Source: Zeus faber
Lineage: Eukaryota; Chordata; Actinopteri; Zeiformes; Zeidae
Length of the DNA stretch: 64,000 bases
Direction of reading: 5' to 3'
Assembly: GCA_960531495.1 (NCBI GenBank)
Contig: OY482862.1
Coordinates: 8,327,640-8,391,639 of the forward strand
Positions 36,524 to 46,869 of the stretch are shown piece after piece. Position numbers and translations under genes: made by a program. Below the pieces are notes generated by a model that did no database searches, had not been told where the DNA came from, and saw only the letters and a program-made list of their open reading frames with translations. Position 1 is the stretch's first letter. The number at the start of each line of letters is the position of its first letter.

Positions 36524-36640
36524 CTCGTCCACCATCATTCTACAGGTGCGCTCTCTGAGCCGCACCAAGCCACGCACGCACGGCCCGTGCACGTCGCTTA
36601 ACTCGCCCAGTGCGTTATTTCCCATGTCGATATAAACAAG
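36524..36640 (-). other. Candidate 5' exon of the ANKRD50-like gene
   Basis: On the minus strand, a good acceptor (TTTTTGTTTTACTGCAG) precedes 36640 and a GAG/GTGGAT donor follows 36524, giving 117 bases (39 codons). The segment is CpG-rich and open as LVYIDMGNNALGELSD onwards. If spliced to 32457 it stays in frame with the main start. It could be untranslated, an N-terminal extension, or chance. I recognise no domain in it. Confidence 0.35.
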
Positions 36641-36905
36641 CTGCAGTAAAACAAAAATCTGGATTACGAACCTATATATTTCTACCATATATATAGATAT
36701 ATATATATTAAAAAAGAAAATACCAATTAATGAATGAATGAATGACTTGACTAATACACGTATTAATTGATAATTGTGTTATGAACTGACCTGAACCGTG
36801 AGGCGGACAAGGGGGGGGGGGGGGGAAGCGAAAGGGAAGCGGAGCGTCTGCCTTGTTCGTGTCATCTATCTGTACTGTAAACACGAACACGCTTTTTTCC
36901 CTTAC

Positions 36906-37110
36906 CTGAGATCCGCGATCCGCCACCGCCGCCGGAGCAGACGTCGCTCAGCCGCGCCGTGCGTGTGAACCCGGCGCCCTTCCGTCGACACCGACGCGAT
37001 CAGTAGAGCTCCGTGTCTTCATCGTGAAAGCGGAGTTTACGCCGATCCGTGGTTTCACTCCTTCGCCGGAGCGATCCCTCCCTCTCTCCCCAGCTCTCTT
37101 CCTGTGCATG
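36906..37110 (-). promoter_or_regulatory. CpG-island promoter and first exon of the ANKRD50-like gene
   Basis: Dense CG dinucleotides end on the minus strand in GATCTCAG/GTAAGG, a near-consensus donor at 36906/36905. This suits an untranslated first exon transcribed leftwards towards the coding exons. The transcription start cannot be fixed by eye. Confidence 0.6.
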
Positions 37111-37153
37111 CGCGCACACACACACGCACACGCACACACACACACACACACAC
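37107..37153. repeat. (CA)n microsatellite
   Basis: CA array with CG interruptions at the edge of the CpG island. Confidence 0.9.
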
Positions 37154-37348
37154 GCGTACGCAGAAGCGTGCGTGCGTGAGTGTGTGCGCCCGTGTGTCTT
37201 TCTAGATAGGGTCTGCGCTTTCCTGTCCCCGGCCCACTGCCATAAAAAAGGATGTTGGAGTATTGTGTCTTACAAGGAAATCCTCTCAGGAACCAGACCA
37301 AGAATGAAGGGAAGGTGGGGGGGGGGGACTCCCAACACATGTGGTAAT

Positions 37349-37349
<1 letters not shown>

Positions 37350-37379
<30 letters not shown>

Positions 37380-37387
37380 CGCACACA
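37350..37387. repeat. (CA)n microsatellite
   Basis: Short CA array. Confidence 0.9.
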
Positions 37388-38553
37388 CCCCTAATAGCGG
37401 GGTCGTCACTTAAATAATTCACCAGGTGCACCTACAGCCACACCATCGATCCCCTTTAAATCCCCGTTGTGGACCTAAAGCTCTTCTCAGACTTTAGATC
37501 ACCTGAAGCCCGTGTCCGTAAGTTCTGCCACTGTTTATGGAAGAGCGCCACCTACTGGCCAGTAAAAGGGGGGATTTCTACAACATGAGCCCAGTTCGTC
37601 CGCCCGCACCTGTTTTCTTTCCACCTGCATTGTTTGCTAAACAGTCCGACTGTGCGCACTGGACCGACCGCTTTCGAGGCTCTTTTAAGAAACGGGTTCT
37701 TCGATGAGCCACTTTAAATTGGTAATCCGTGAGATTATTTGGTTAAAAAAAAAAATCCTTTGTTTGGTATTTGCTGTAGCTGGCATGTCATAAAGAAACA
37801 TCAGTTCAATGTGTTTGCGTTGTGCATGTGCTGCGCTATAACATGCGCCCGTTGTTGGCGGGGTCCGCCATTCCTGGGAAGAAATCAGGTAGCGGGTTGT
37901 GGTCGGTAAACTGTCTATTGGTGAACATTAACAAGAAAGAAAATGGAATTCTGGGACTTCCATTAATATTAAACGCAGCACAGATGATGTTATGGATTGC
38001 CGCCTTAAATAACTGTCTGGTTTAACTCTCAGTTTAACAGATAAACAGCCAGATTTAGCAGAACATAGGATTGGTTTGAAAAGCTCCAAGGTAAAACTGG
38101 CCTGGGTTTATGTTTGGTTACGACCGTTGCCAAACACCTTGATCAAGAAATGAATATTAATTTGAATATGTTTTGCTAGATAAATTCAATACGGTTTTTG
38201 CACACAGCTTTTGGCAGATGCCGTACGTCCCCTACCGAGGCAAATGTCACTGCTACTGGCATCTATCGATATGACAGAAACATGACGGAGCTGGAAAACA
38301 AATCACGTCACGTCTGTATCATTCAAATTCAGATTTATTTTTTTGAGGATAGCAGTTTCATTTTTCCTGACGCAAACCTGAGGAAATTCTTTCATTGTCG
38401 GTTTCCTTTCTCTAACAGCTGTAGTTTTATACAAATAGACACTATCCCAACAATGATGACTAATTGTTGGCTTCCTCAACTCATCCGTGAAAATTAACCA
38501 ACATAAAATAGCTCACTGATGGATAAGACGGAGAACAAACATGGAAGTTGAAC
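37388..38553. other. Intergenic sequence, nothing recognised apart from a CTCF-type site
   Basis: AT-rich unique sequence. No gene or repeat family was recognised. Confidence 0.4.
37543..37561 (-). promoter_or_regulatory. Candidate CTCF binding site
   Basis: On the minus strand it reads TGGCCAGTAGGTGGCGCTC, a close match to the CTCF core (CCAnnAGGTGGCGC). It lies about 0.45 kb upstream of the ANKRD50-like promoter, where such sites are common. Confidence 0.45.
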
Positions 38554-38932
38554 TGTGTGGGAGTCTCTGCCCACGGGTAGGGCTTTAGGGAAGGAGACTT
38601 TCTGGCTGTGGTTTGCCAACACGGCGACAGTTTTTTATTATAAAGGTGAACAAAAAGGTCGCTGGCCAGAAGTATAAACAATAAAGAACAACGAATTTGG
38701 GCGCAGGAGGAATGGCGCGCCGCTCTCTGTCTTGGCCGGCTGACGAACCCGTACGCCGATCCCCTCTGTAAGACAGACAAACATTGAGAAAGCTCCATGC
38801 CCCGAGTTGGACCGCGAATCAGCTCCCGCGCGGTGCTGCTTCGGCTGATTCCAGGCAGCTTGGCGGCCACAGGAGAGGGAGCCGTGCTGCCCTCTGCAAC
38901 CGTGGCTTAACCACGCCCATTGGTCTGCCACA
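38554..38932 (-). repeat. 3' LTR of the Gmr1-like element
   Basis: About 379 bp, on the minus strand TGTGGCAGA...CACACA, with an ATAATAAAAA signal. Similar in length and landmarks to the solo LTR at 51602-51979. Confidence 0.75.
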
Positions 38933-38945
38933 TACCCCCAACACC
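38933..38945 (-). promoter_or_regulatory. Polypurine tract of the Gmr1-like element
   Basis: On the minus strand GGTGTTGGGGGTA directly precedes the LTR, identical to the tract at 9496-9508. Confidence 0.7.
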
Positions 38946-40840
38946 CGACTTAGGCCGGGGAGCCGTCCGGCCGACAGCCAACTCCTCCCCCCAAACCCCA
39001 CGCCCCCCAGAGCGGGAGAGAAAGTCAGCCACGACCATCTGCGCCACCGTTCTATGGACCACCCGGAAGTTAATGGGCTCGAGAGCCAGGTACCACCAGG
39101 TGATCCGGGCATCTGTGTCCTTCATGCGGTGGAGCCACTGCAGCAGGGTGTGGTCCGAACAGAGGGTGAAAGCACGTCCCAGGAGGTAATAGCGGAGGGA
39201 ACTGACAGCCCACTTGATAGCCAGACACTCCTTCTCCACTGTGCTTTACCTCGACTCCCACTCTGAGAGTTTGCGGCAGAAGTACAGCACTGGCCTCCCG
39301 GTCCCCTCCACCTCTTGGGACAAGACCACGCCCAGCCATCTGTCCGACATGTCGGTCTGCAGACAGAAAAGGAGAGAGAAGTTAGGGTCGAACAGCACTG
39401 GCTTCCCACAGAGAGCTGATTTTACCCTCGCAAACGACTGCTAGCACTTCTCTGACCACTTGACTGGATCTGGAGCACCCTTTTGAGTTAAGTCGGACAA
39501 GGGGCTGGTTAGCTCCGAAAAGTCGGCTACAAATCTCCTATAGTAGCCGGCCAGCCCCAAGAACTGTTTCTCCTCCTTCTTGGTCTTGGGTATCGGCGTG
39601 TTTGTGACCGTAGCGGTTTTATCAAGCTGGAGTCTGACCAGGCTTTCACCCATGTGGTACCCCAGATACCGTACCGCCCTCCGTCCCACGGCACACTTCT
39701 TTGGGTTGGCAGTGAGTCCAGCCCACCTCAGGGACTCAAGCACTGCGCCCACATGCTGCATATTCCGCTCCCAGGTGCGCTGTGAATGATTATGTCATCT
39801 AGGTAGGCTGCGGTGTATGCTACATGTGGAGGCAGGATGCGGTCCATGAGTCTCTGAAAGGTGGCTGGGGCACCGAACAACCCGAACGGAAGTGTGGGAA
39901 AGTGGTACAACCCGAACGGAGTGGTGAACCTTGATTTTTCCTTGGACTCCTGAGACAAGTGAATCTGCTAGTAGCCCTTGGTTAAATCCAGTGTCATGAA
40001 AAAATGAGCCATACATAACGACTTGAAAAGTGCAGAGTTGGACCGACCCATCGGGCTTACCCACCAGCACGATGGGACTAGACCAGTCACTGTTTGACTC
40101 CTCTATCATGCCCATTTCCAGCATGGTCTCTAATTCCGCCTGCACGATCTTGCATTTGTGTTGGGGCTGGCGATACGGTCGAGAGCGCACCTTCACCCCT
40201 GTGGTTGTCTCCACATGGTGGTGTATGAGGGATGTGAGGCCTGGCAGGGAGGAGAAAACATCAGAGAAGCAACGCTGGAGTGCAGCCACGTCCCCACTCT
40301 GGGATGAAGAAAGATGGTCACTTAACAGAGTCGCGGTATGATCAGACGCTTTTTGAACCCCGACCTGATCTCATCCCACTCAATAACCGACGTGACCAGA
40401 ACTACGGACGCCCCCTCCATTTTTTTAAGAGAGCCATTTGATAAATCTGTGTCGCCCTCTGCCTGTCAGACCGTTCGACATCGTAATCGACCTTGCCAAC
40501 CCACCGTGTGACCACAAAGGCACTTGCCACTTCCCAAGCAATTTAGAACTGAACATGGGGAGCAACACTAACACCTTGTCTCCCGGTGCAAACTGTCTGA
40601 GGTAAGCCCCCCTGTCCTATAAGAGGCGCTGACGTTTTTGAGCCCGGAGCAAAGTCTCCCGTGATAGCAGCCGAATCAGGTAAGGCAAGCGCTGGTCCGA
40701 AGCCGGAGGGTTGACTTACTTACACTCAGGACACGCAGTGCACCATTTACGCACATCTGCCCAAATGCCCGGCCAATATAAGCAGGCCATTATCTGCTGT
40801 TGTGTTTTATCGTGACTGTTCGTGATAAACAAGAAGCTGG

Positions 40841-42310
40841 ACATGCTTAGTCCACTTCTCCGAGACATGGCCGAGATCAAAGCCAGCCTTGATTTCCTAC
40901 ATCACACAGTCGGCGAGATGCAAAAAGACAGACTCTTTTCTGGGGGATCCCAGGGAAGAACACTGAGTCCCCAGAAAACATGGTGAAAGACTTCCTCCAC
41001 ACCGTTCTGAAACTCCCCACGGACACCGTGAAGCAGATCACCTTCCACTGGGTTCACCGACTGGGACAGTCGCTCCATTATTGCCAAGTTTGAACACTTC
41101 AAGCATAAGGAGCTTGTTAAAAGCAAAGGACGGGAGCTGAAAGGAACCACGCTGGGTATGAACGATCAATTCCCCCCGGAAGATCAACGCCTGACGGAAG
41201 GTGCTGTACCCCATCCTGAAAGAGAACCGGCAAGGGTAAACGTGTATTGCTGGTTGTTGATAAACTATATATAGATGGTTTGTTATTCCGAGACTCCCCC
41301 ACCACACCATGGTTATTCTGATAATTAAGTATGTATGTTGTATGTTCTGTATGTTCTGGTAATTATATACTGCGAGATGTAGAATTTAGCATTCTGTCTA
41401 TGTCAGGATTTAAACTTTTCTCACTCTCATCATCTCACCTTCCTAATCCCCCCTCCCTACTTCTCTCATCATCTCACTTCCCTAATACCTTCCTCCCTAC
41501 TTCTCCCATCAATCTCACTCTATTCCATCTCTCACTATATGTACTGTATGTCTAACTCTGGAATGTTCTATGTTTATCTTTGTCTATTTGTCATTTGTTT
41601 GTGTAGACACGTATCCCTACAAACATCCTGCAATACTAGGGCAGTAAAAAGAATGTAAAGGAGGAAAACTCAGACTTATCTATGGGAAAGCATGGGCACG
41701 TTAGTATAGCTATTTCCTTGGATACACTGTGCCATCACCCTCTAACTAACTTCAATGACACCCATTAAGTTAGAATGTGAGAGGCTTGGGCTCACCTGCT
41801 TAACGTTGTAAATCCTAGGTCACCTCACCAGGATGAACCCCAGCTTCTGTCTACTGCAAGAAACCCACCTCAATGCATCCGAGCACCTCAAACCCAAAGC
41901 TAAATAGGTTAATCATGTTTTCTGCATCGTACAACAAAAAAAAAGAGGTGTTTCTATATTGATCAATAAAAGTATCCCACATCAAAATAAAACCACAATA
42001 TCAGACCCAGAAGGGCGTTGCATAATGATTAATATAATTCTTGGTAACATCAAATTTACCATAGCTAATATTTATGGCCCCAATGAGGACAACCCAAATT
42101 TCTTTCACAATATATTTTCAAAACTCTTAGAATTCTCTGACTCAATTATTATATTGGGAAAAGACTTCAACACAGTACTGGATCCAAGTTAAGACCGTTC
42201 TCAAACCAGAAATAATCACAAATCCTGGTGTTGGACATTATAAAACAATATATGAGTGATCTTGCTCTTGGTGATTGTTGGCGATCAAATAATCCACAGA
42301 ATAGAGAACG
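40841..42310 (+). mobile_element. L1-like LINE with no visible reverse-transcriptase region
   Basis: Positions 40,845-41,320 translate in pieces to an L1-type ORF1 (IIAKFEHFKHKELVKSKGRE, then VLLVVDKLYIDGLLFRDSP). Positions 41,780-42,310 carry an L1-type APE endonuclease N-terminal part (LLQETHL, then IYGPNEDNPNFFHNIFSKLL and a GKDFN block in place of the usual GGDFN). Several frameshifts and stops are present, and no reverse-transcriptase region is visible. The following G-rich block may be its 3' UTR or separate sequence. Confidence 0.75.
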
Positions 42311-43500
42311 AGTGATTCGGATTCGACTTGCCTGAAGGACTCGCACCCCCACACCCAGCAATTTTAACTGCAATTGCCAACAGCACACATTGAGCACTGG
42401 AGTTTTCCAGGGTGGCGGGTCGCTAGCGGGTTCGTGTTGGGGCGTGGTTGGGTGGGGGGCAGCCGGATGGGCCCCCCAACGGCTGGGCTGGAGTCCGGGT
42501 GGCTTGCTCCTGGTGGCTTAAAGTGTGCTGCGATGTGGAGGAGGTGCCCCTGGGGGGTTGCTTGCTGTTGTGGGTGTGGGTTGGGGTGTGGGGGTGGCTG
42601 TCGGCTTTTGCTCCTGCTGCGGGGCTTCTCTGCGGCGGGTGCCCTGGGTGTAGGGGGTGGTGGAGGGCCCATATATTTGGCGGCCTGCTGGCGTCAGCGG
42701 GGGGGGGGGGGCTTACACCCGGGTGCCCCGTGCTGAGCACACTCTGCTACATGGATGGGCGCTTGCGGCAAGGTTGGAAGTCTGCTCGGCTGTGGTGGGG
42801 CGGGTCTTGCGCAGGGTGTGGTTGGGCATAGGGGTCCTGCCAGTTCGCCTGCGGGGCAGGGTATGTGTTGGCGCGGGGCCTGGATCCGGGCCTGCGGTCC
42901 GTGCCTGGTGCCCGCAGTCTAGGTTCTGTGCCTGGGGCTGCGTCTTGTTTCTGCACTTGGGGGTTGGGTATATGTGTGCGCCCCTGGAGTGCGGGGTCTC
43001 CTCGTGGTACCTGGGACTGGGTTATGCTCCTCGGGGCCAGTTGTGGGGGTTGCTCCGTGGGCCTCCGGCTTCTCTGGGGACCTGGGGGTCTTCTGTGGCT
43101 GCAGGGCGGGGTGCTCGGGGCTTTCCTGCAGCCGTGGGGTGTCTATGCAACTACAGAGCTTGGGGGGGCTTCAGGGCCCTTTCCGCTGCTTGGAGGCGCC
43201 AGGACATAATACCGACCTTATACACCAGAACCAATTGGAATAAGTCCTGTACACTCACAGGTAGACACCTTACACACACACACACACATACAGGCAATCC
43301 CATCACACACACACGCACACACCACCACACCTGCTTCGAATGCACCCAGCACCCCCCTGGTTGCATTCCTCTCCTTTCCTCCCTCATTTACTGCCATAAT
43401 TATGACAGGAAGAGACCACGTGCCCAATCATTGTTCCAGTTTTCCTGGACCTGATTAACTCTGTTTTTCAATACACGTTGTCGTCCAATGTTAATGTTTC
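42311..43500. other. G-rich block of unknown type
   Basis: Positions 42,400-43,200 are strongly G-over-C skewed on the plus strand with repeated GGGG/TGGGG words. A CA-rich segment (43,270-43,325) follows, then more ordinary sequence to about 43,480. A 265-residue frame at 42657-43454 and frames on both strands are open because of composition and look like no protein. It may be the 3' UTR of the preceding LINE. Confidence 0.4.
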
Positions 43501-44089
43501 CGTATAAATGTTGTTTGGTTCTGTGTTTAACTGTCTCACCTGTGGTGAATCTTCCCTTCTTGGAGTAGTGATCAGTTCTTTATAGACCCAAACATGGTAA
43601 AATAGTTCTCCAAAGAGGGTGATTGATGGTGGTTCTGTATAACCAAAAACTGTGCTCTTATCATCTTATAGGTCATCCACAGGACAGAGTTATTGCAGCA
43701 GTTCTTGATGATTTAAGAATTAATAAAGAGTTGCATTGCTGGTTGAGAACTTGAACTTCACTTGCAGACTAACTCTGTCCTAGATTCAATGGCATACAAA
43801 TACTCTGTGTTGTATGCCCAGCATGCTGACAGCACAGGTAAAAAGAAAAAACATATACTGTTTTAAATTGACATGATCCCAACTGGTCTTGTTTTTAATG
43901 GTGTTTCTGTGGTTGTGGTTTACGAGGCTCAGTAACAGGTTGGATGAGGCCGCCGTTCCATACTGGAGCTGTTGGAGTTTTCATTAGAGGGCAAAGTCAC
44001 CGGATTAATTCAATTGGTCCAACTGGGAGAGTAAAGCCTGATTCACGCCTAATACGACAAACTACAAGAACAAGGCAGAAGTTAATTTG
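43501..44089. other. Intergenic sequence, nothing recognised
   Basis: AT-rich sequence without a recognised feature. Confidence 0.35.
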
Positions 44090-44094
44090 ATGCG

Positions 44095-44400
44095 TGTAGC
44101 AGTTCCGCCTGCCACACGACACCCAAGTGGTGTTTTCAGGGCCCTCCATCACAGAGACACAGACGATGATGGGTTGTAGACACCAGTTCATTATAGGCTA
44201 GGTGGAAATAGCCAGGAGCAGATGGAACATGTCATGACAGGGCTCCTATCCTGAGTGTGTGTGTGGATGGAGGTTTTAACCTGCTGCTCGTTAGCCCAAC
44301 CAATATGCAACTGATATGTAGCCACCCTGACCCAATCACCTACAGTATATCCAGGTCAGGTGTGGCTGCTTAAACCATCCAATCCAAACACCATACCACA
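44095..44400 (-). repeat. Solo LTR, same family as 8602-8906
   Basis: Reads TGTGG...GCTACA on the minus strand and is colinear with the LTR at 8602. It is flanked by the perfect 5-bp direct repeat ATGCG (44090-44094 and 44401-44405), the size expected for Ty3/gypsy-type integration. A single LTR with an intact duplication indicates LTR-LTR recombination after insertion. Confidence 0.88.
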
Positions 44401-44405
44401 ATGCG

Positions 44406-44931
44406 GAATTTCTGCATCCGATCGAGGCTCCGGTATGCATTGAGTCCAGGCATCCTCACACGAAACTGTCTGATGCGATTACGCATTCGATGTGAAGCGT
44501 GCTTCCCAGTGGGAACGTATTGCATCATGTTTGGGGTTTTTATCCGTTTGCCTCCTGCTCGCTCAGCTGGATTCCCCTTCTGTTATCAGCTTCCAATCAT
44601 CACGCCTAGCCTCCCAATCTGAGAATAACACATCATTGTTGATAAATTTGCTTTTGAAGTACTCTGATGCTCGTAGTGATACTGAGTAGCCCAAAAAAAT
44701 AAGAAATCAAGAATTATTTCTCTCAAGAGATAAAGAATCACCTTATCTCTGCTGTTGGGTCGCTGCTGGATTGAGATGTGTTTTGTCTTTTTTCCACATA
44801 GTTGCAGATCATTTTTTTATTTATACACATTCTCATTTCATCTTCAAGTGACATCTTTCATCATTTCAGGGGCGCTTCAGTTATTCAAGCATCAAATTGC
44901 GGTTCTCTTCCAAGACAAATCAATTCCCACC

Positions 44932-44934
<3 letters not shown>
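44406..44934. other. Intergenic sequence, nothing recognised
   Basis: Unique-looking sequence leading into a CA array. Confidence 0.35.

Positions 44935-44996
<62 letters not shown>
44935..44996. repeat. (CA)n microsatellite
   Basis: 62 uninterrupted bases of CA. Confidence 0.97.
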
Positions 44997-44998
<2 letters not shown>

Positions 44999-45266
44999 AT
45001 TTCCCATAAGTCCTTGTGTTCTGCTTCAACTTCCTCCTTCTGAAGGTTAATATAAAAGAACAGATCACAGTGGATGCTAGTTGCGGAGCAGTTTTACATA
45101 ATGTGACCCCCGCTGGGATGTCAACGCACCGCTAGGGGTTAAAGCTGCACTGCAGGTCATGCAAATAGAAAAAAAGGGGGGGATCATGTTTTTGCCACCA
45201 TGTGTCAGTGATGAATGCATTTTACTGTGTGTGTGTTATGAAAATGTGATGTGTTTCCTTTTGTGC

Positions 45267-45312
<46 letters not shown>

Positions 45313-45337
45313 ACATGTATGTATATATTTACTGTAT
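44997..45337. other. Intergenic sequence with a (GT)n array
   Basis: A GT array lies at 45265-45310. Nothing else was recognised. Confidence 0.4.
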
Positions 45338-45596
45338 TGTGGTGGATGGGGTGGCTTAAGTAGCCACACCTGATGGTTGTTGGTTGGGCTCATGAGCATC
45401 AGGTTTAAAAACCCCGTCCACACACTGAGTCAGGATAGGAGCCCTGTGTCATGACATGTTCCATCTGCTCCTGGCTAATTCCACCTAGCCTCATCTCTAC
45501 AATAAACTGGTGTTATCAACCCCCCGTTGTCTGTGTCTCTGTGCCGGAGGTCCCTGAAAACCCCACTTGGGTGGCATATGGTGGTGAATCTGCGAG
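45338..45596 (+). repeat. Solo LTR, same family as 8602-8906, internally shortened
   Basis: Starts TGTGGTGG and follows the family through ACAATAAACTGGTGTTA and GTGTCTCTGTGCCGGAGG. It lacks part of the 5' half and runs into a TA microsatellite where the usual CCACA end should be. No target duplication is recognisable. Confidence 0.8.
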
Positions 45597-45666
<70 letters not shown>

Positions 45667-45700
45667 ACACACACACATAAACACACACACACACACACAC
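45597..45700. repeat. (TA)n-(CA)n compound microsatellite
   Basis: TA array of about 38 bp followed by an interrupted CA array of about 65 bp, grown at the 3' end of the LTR. Confidence 0.97.
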
Positions 45701-46680
45701 CTTGGAACAATATAAATGATTTGTTGTGGACAACGATCAGACTCGGAATGAGTTTATTCCGCCAGGTGCATTTACATGTACAAGGAATTTGTCATTGAAA
45801 TTTTATATTTCTATATTTAATACATTTTTTTAATAGTGATTAGTGTTTCTACAGACAAGCATAAAGAAATCTTAAGTCTGACAGAATTGAATATTTAAAA
45901 AATAAGACAATAATATAGAATAAAAATAAATAAGGCTCTTCTTGCAGCTGGTTCTATGTGGTTTGTATAACAAGGTCTGGGTGCTAATATTTTAATATAC
46001 GCATGCAACTTATATTGCATAACATACAATGGGGAAATAAAAAAGAAAGAATTTTATCACACGCCCATTTATTAGCACTACTTAACCCACGCCCCAAAAT
46101 TATGGAAATCCCTTGATGAGAAGGGACCTGTGCTGTGTATTTTGTTCTTCCCAGGAAGGCCTGATCTGCTACAAACGGCTTTTGGACTTTCACAGCGAGA
46201 CCAATCACTGAGAAAAAATTGATAACTCTGTGGCGAAATTTCACCCTTGTTAAAAAGTCATTTATTTTGACCTCATTTGTAAAAAAATAAATAAAGGCTT
46301 GACAAAACACTGTATGCATTTGTTTCCTTTCTGAGTTTACAGTGTAAACATGTGTTCTCATGTCAAAACTGGTTGTTTTACTTTACGTGAAAGCAGTAAA
46401 TTTAAACAAGAGCGGCTCTTGGGAAACAAACAACTCTAGTCAACAGGTACAGTCCCCCACTTTTTCAGAGATTATATAAAGACTTTCCCCTTTCTCATCT
46501 CTGTAAAATGTTCCACTGAGGTAACCATGTGCTCCGCTGGACCCCCGGGTCAATCACACACAGTTCTACCCAAAACCCCCCACGAAAAACTCCCTTTGTC
46601 CAAAAAACACTATCTAAAAACACTAACTACCACAGAGACTTTTCCACAGAAATAGTAAAGTACTTACATACTTACTTTTA
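45701..46680. other. Intergenic sequence, possibly old repeat fragments
   Basis: The segment around 45,735-45,800 (GAGTTTATTCCGCC, ACAAGGAATTTGTC) has the look of a dispersed fish repeat end, but I cannot name the family. The rest is AT-rich with nothing recognised. Confidence 0.3.
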
Positions 46681-46825
46681 CATACTTAGTAAAACTCATC
46701 GGCAGTGATCTCCTCCGGCCGCGATGCACTCCTGGATATAAAAATTTCCCTGAAAGAACAGCTTTGGGACTTTGTATTCGCGGATCTAGAGTGGCCCCCG
46801 GAGATTTTACGGGCCAATGCTTTCG

Positions 46826-46869
<44 letters not shown>

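Larger units (their letters stand above)
32458..36905 (-). other. Presumed 5' UTR intron of the ANKRD50-like gene
   Basis: Between the CpG-island exon donor at 36905 and a possible acceptor before 32457. It contains a compound CA array, a CT array, a Tc1-type transposon (35170-36262) and a possible extra exon (36524-36640). The acceptor at 32457 has a poor pyrimidine tract, so this boundary is uncertain. Confidence 0.5.
38554..40840 (-). mobile_element. Gmr1-like Ty3/gypsy LTR retrotransposon (broken fossil)
   Basis: On the minus strand the order is integrase zinc finger and C-terminal part (about 40,840-40,430), reverse transcriptase with a YLDD active-site block (about 40,290-39,450), RNase H (about 39,250-38,950), polypurine tract and 3' LTR (38932-38554). 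Integrase before reverse transcriptase is the hallmark of the Gmr1 group first described in cod; ordinary Ty3/gypsy elements have the opposite order. The gag, protease, most of the integrase and the 5' LTR are absent, and an L1-like LINE abuts the cut end. The pol frame has several breaks, so the copy is dead and looks old. Confidence 0.82.

Noticed and set aside
38907-39761. RT and RNase H frames as a host gene
   Set aside because: They sit beside an LTR and polypurine tract in a broken Gmr1-like element; there is no sign of domestication.
42657-43454. 265-residue frame in the G-rich block
   Set aside because: Low-complexity Gly/Trp/Arg-rich product, with overlapping open frames on both strands; composition explains it.
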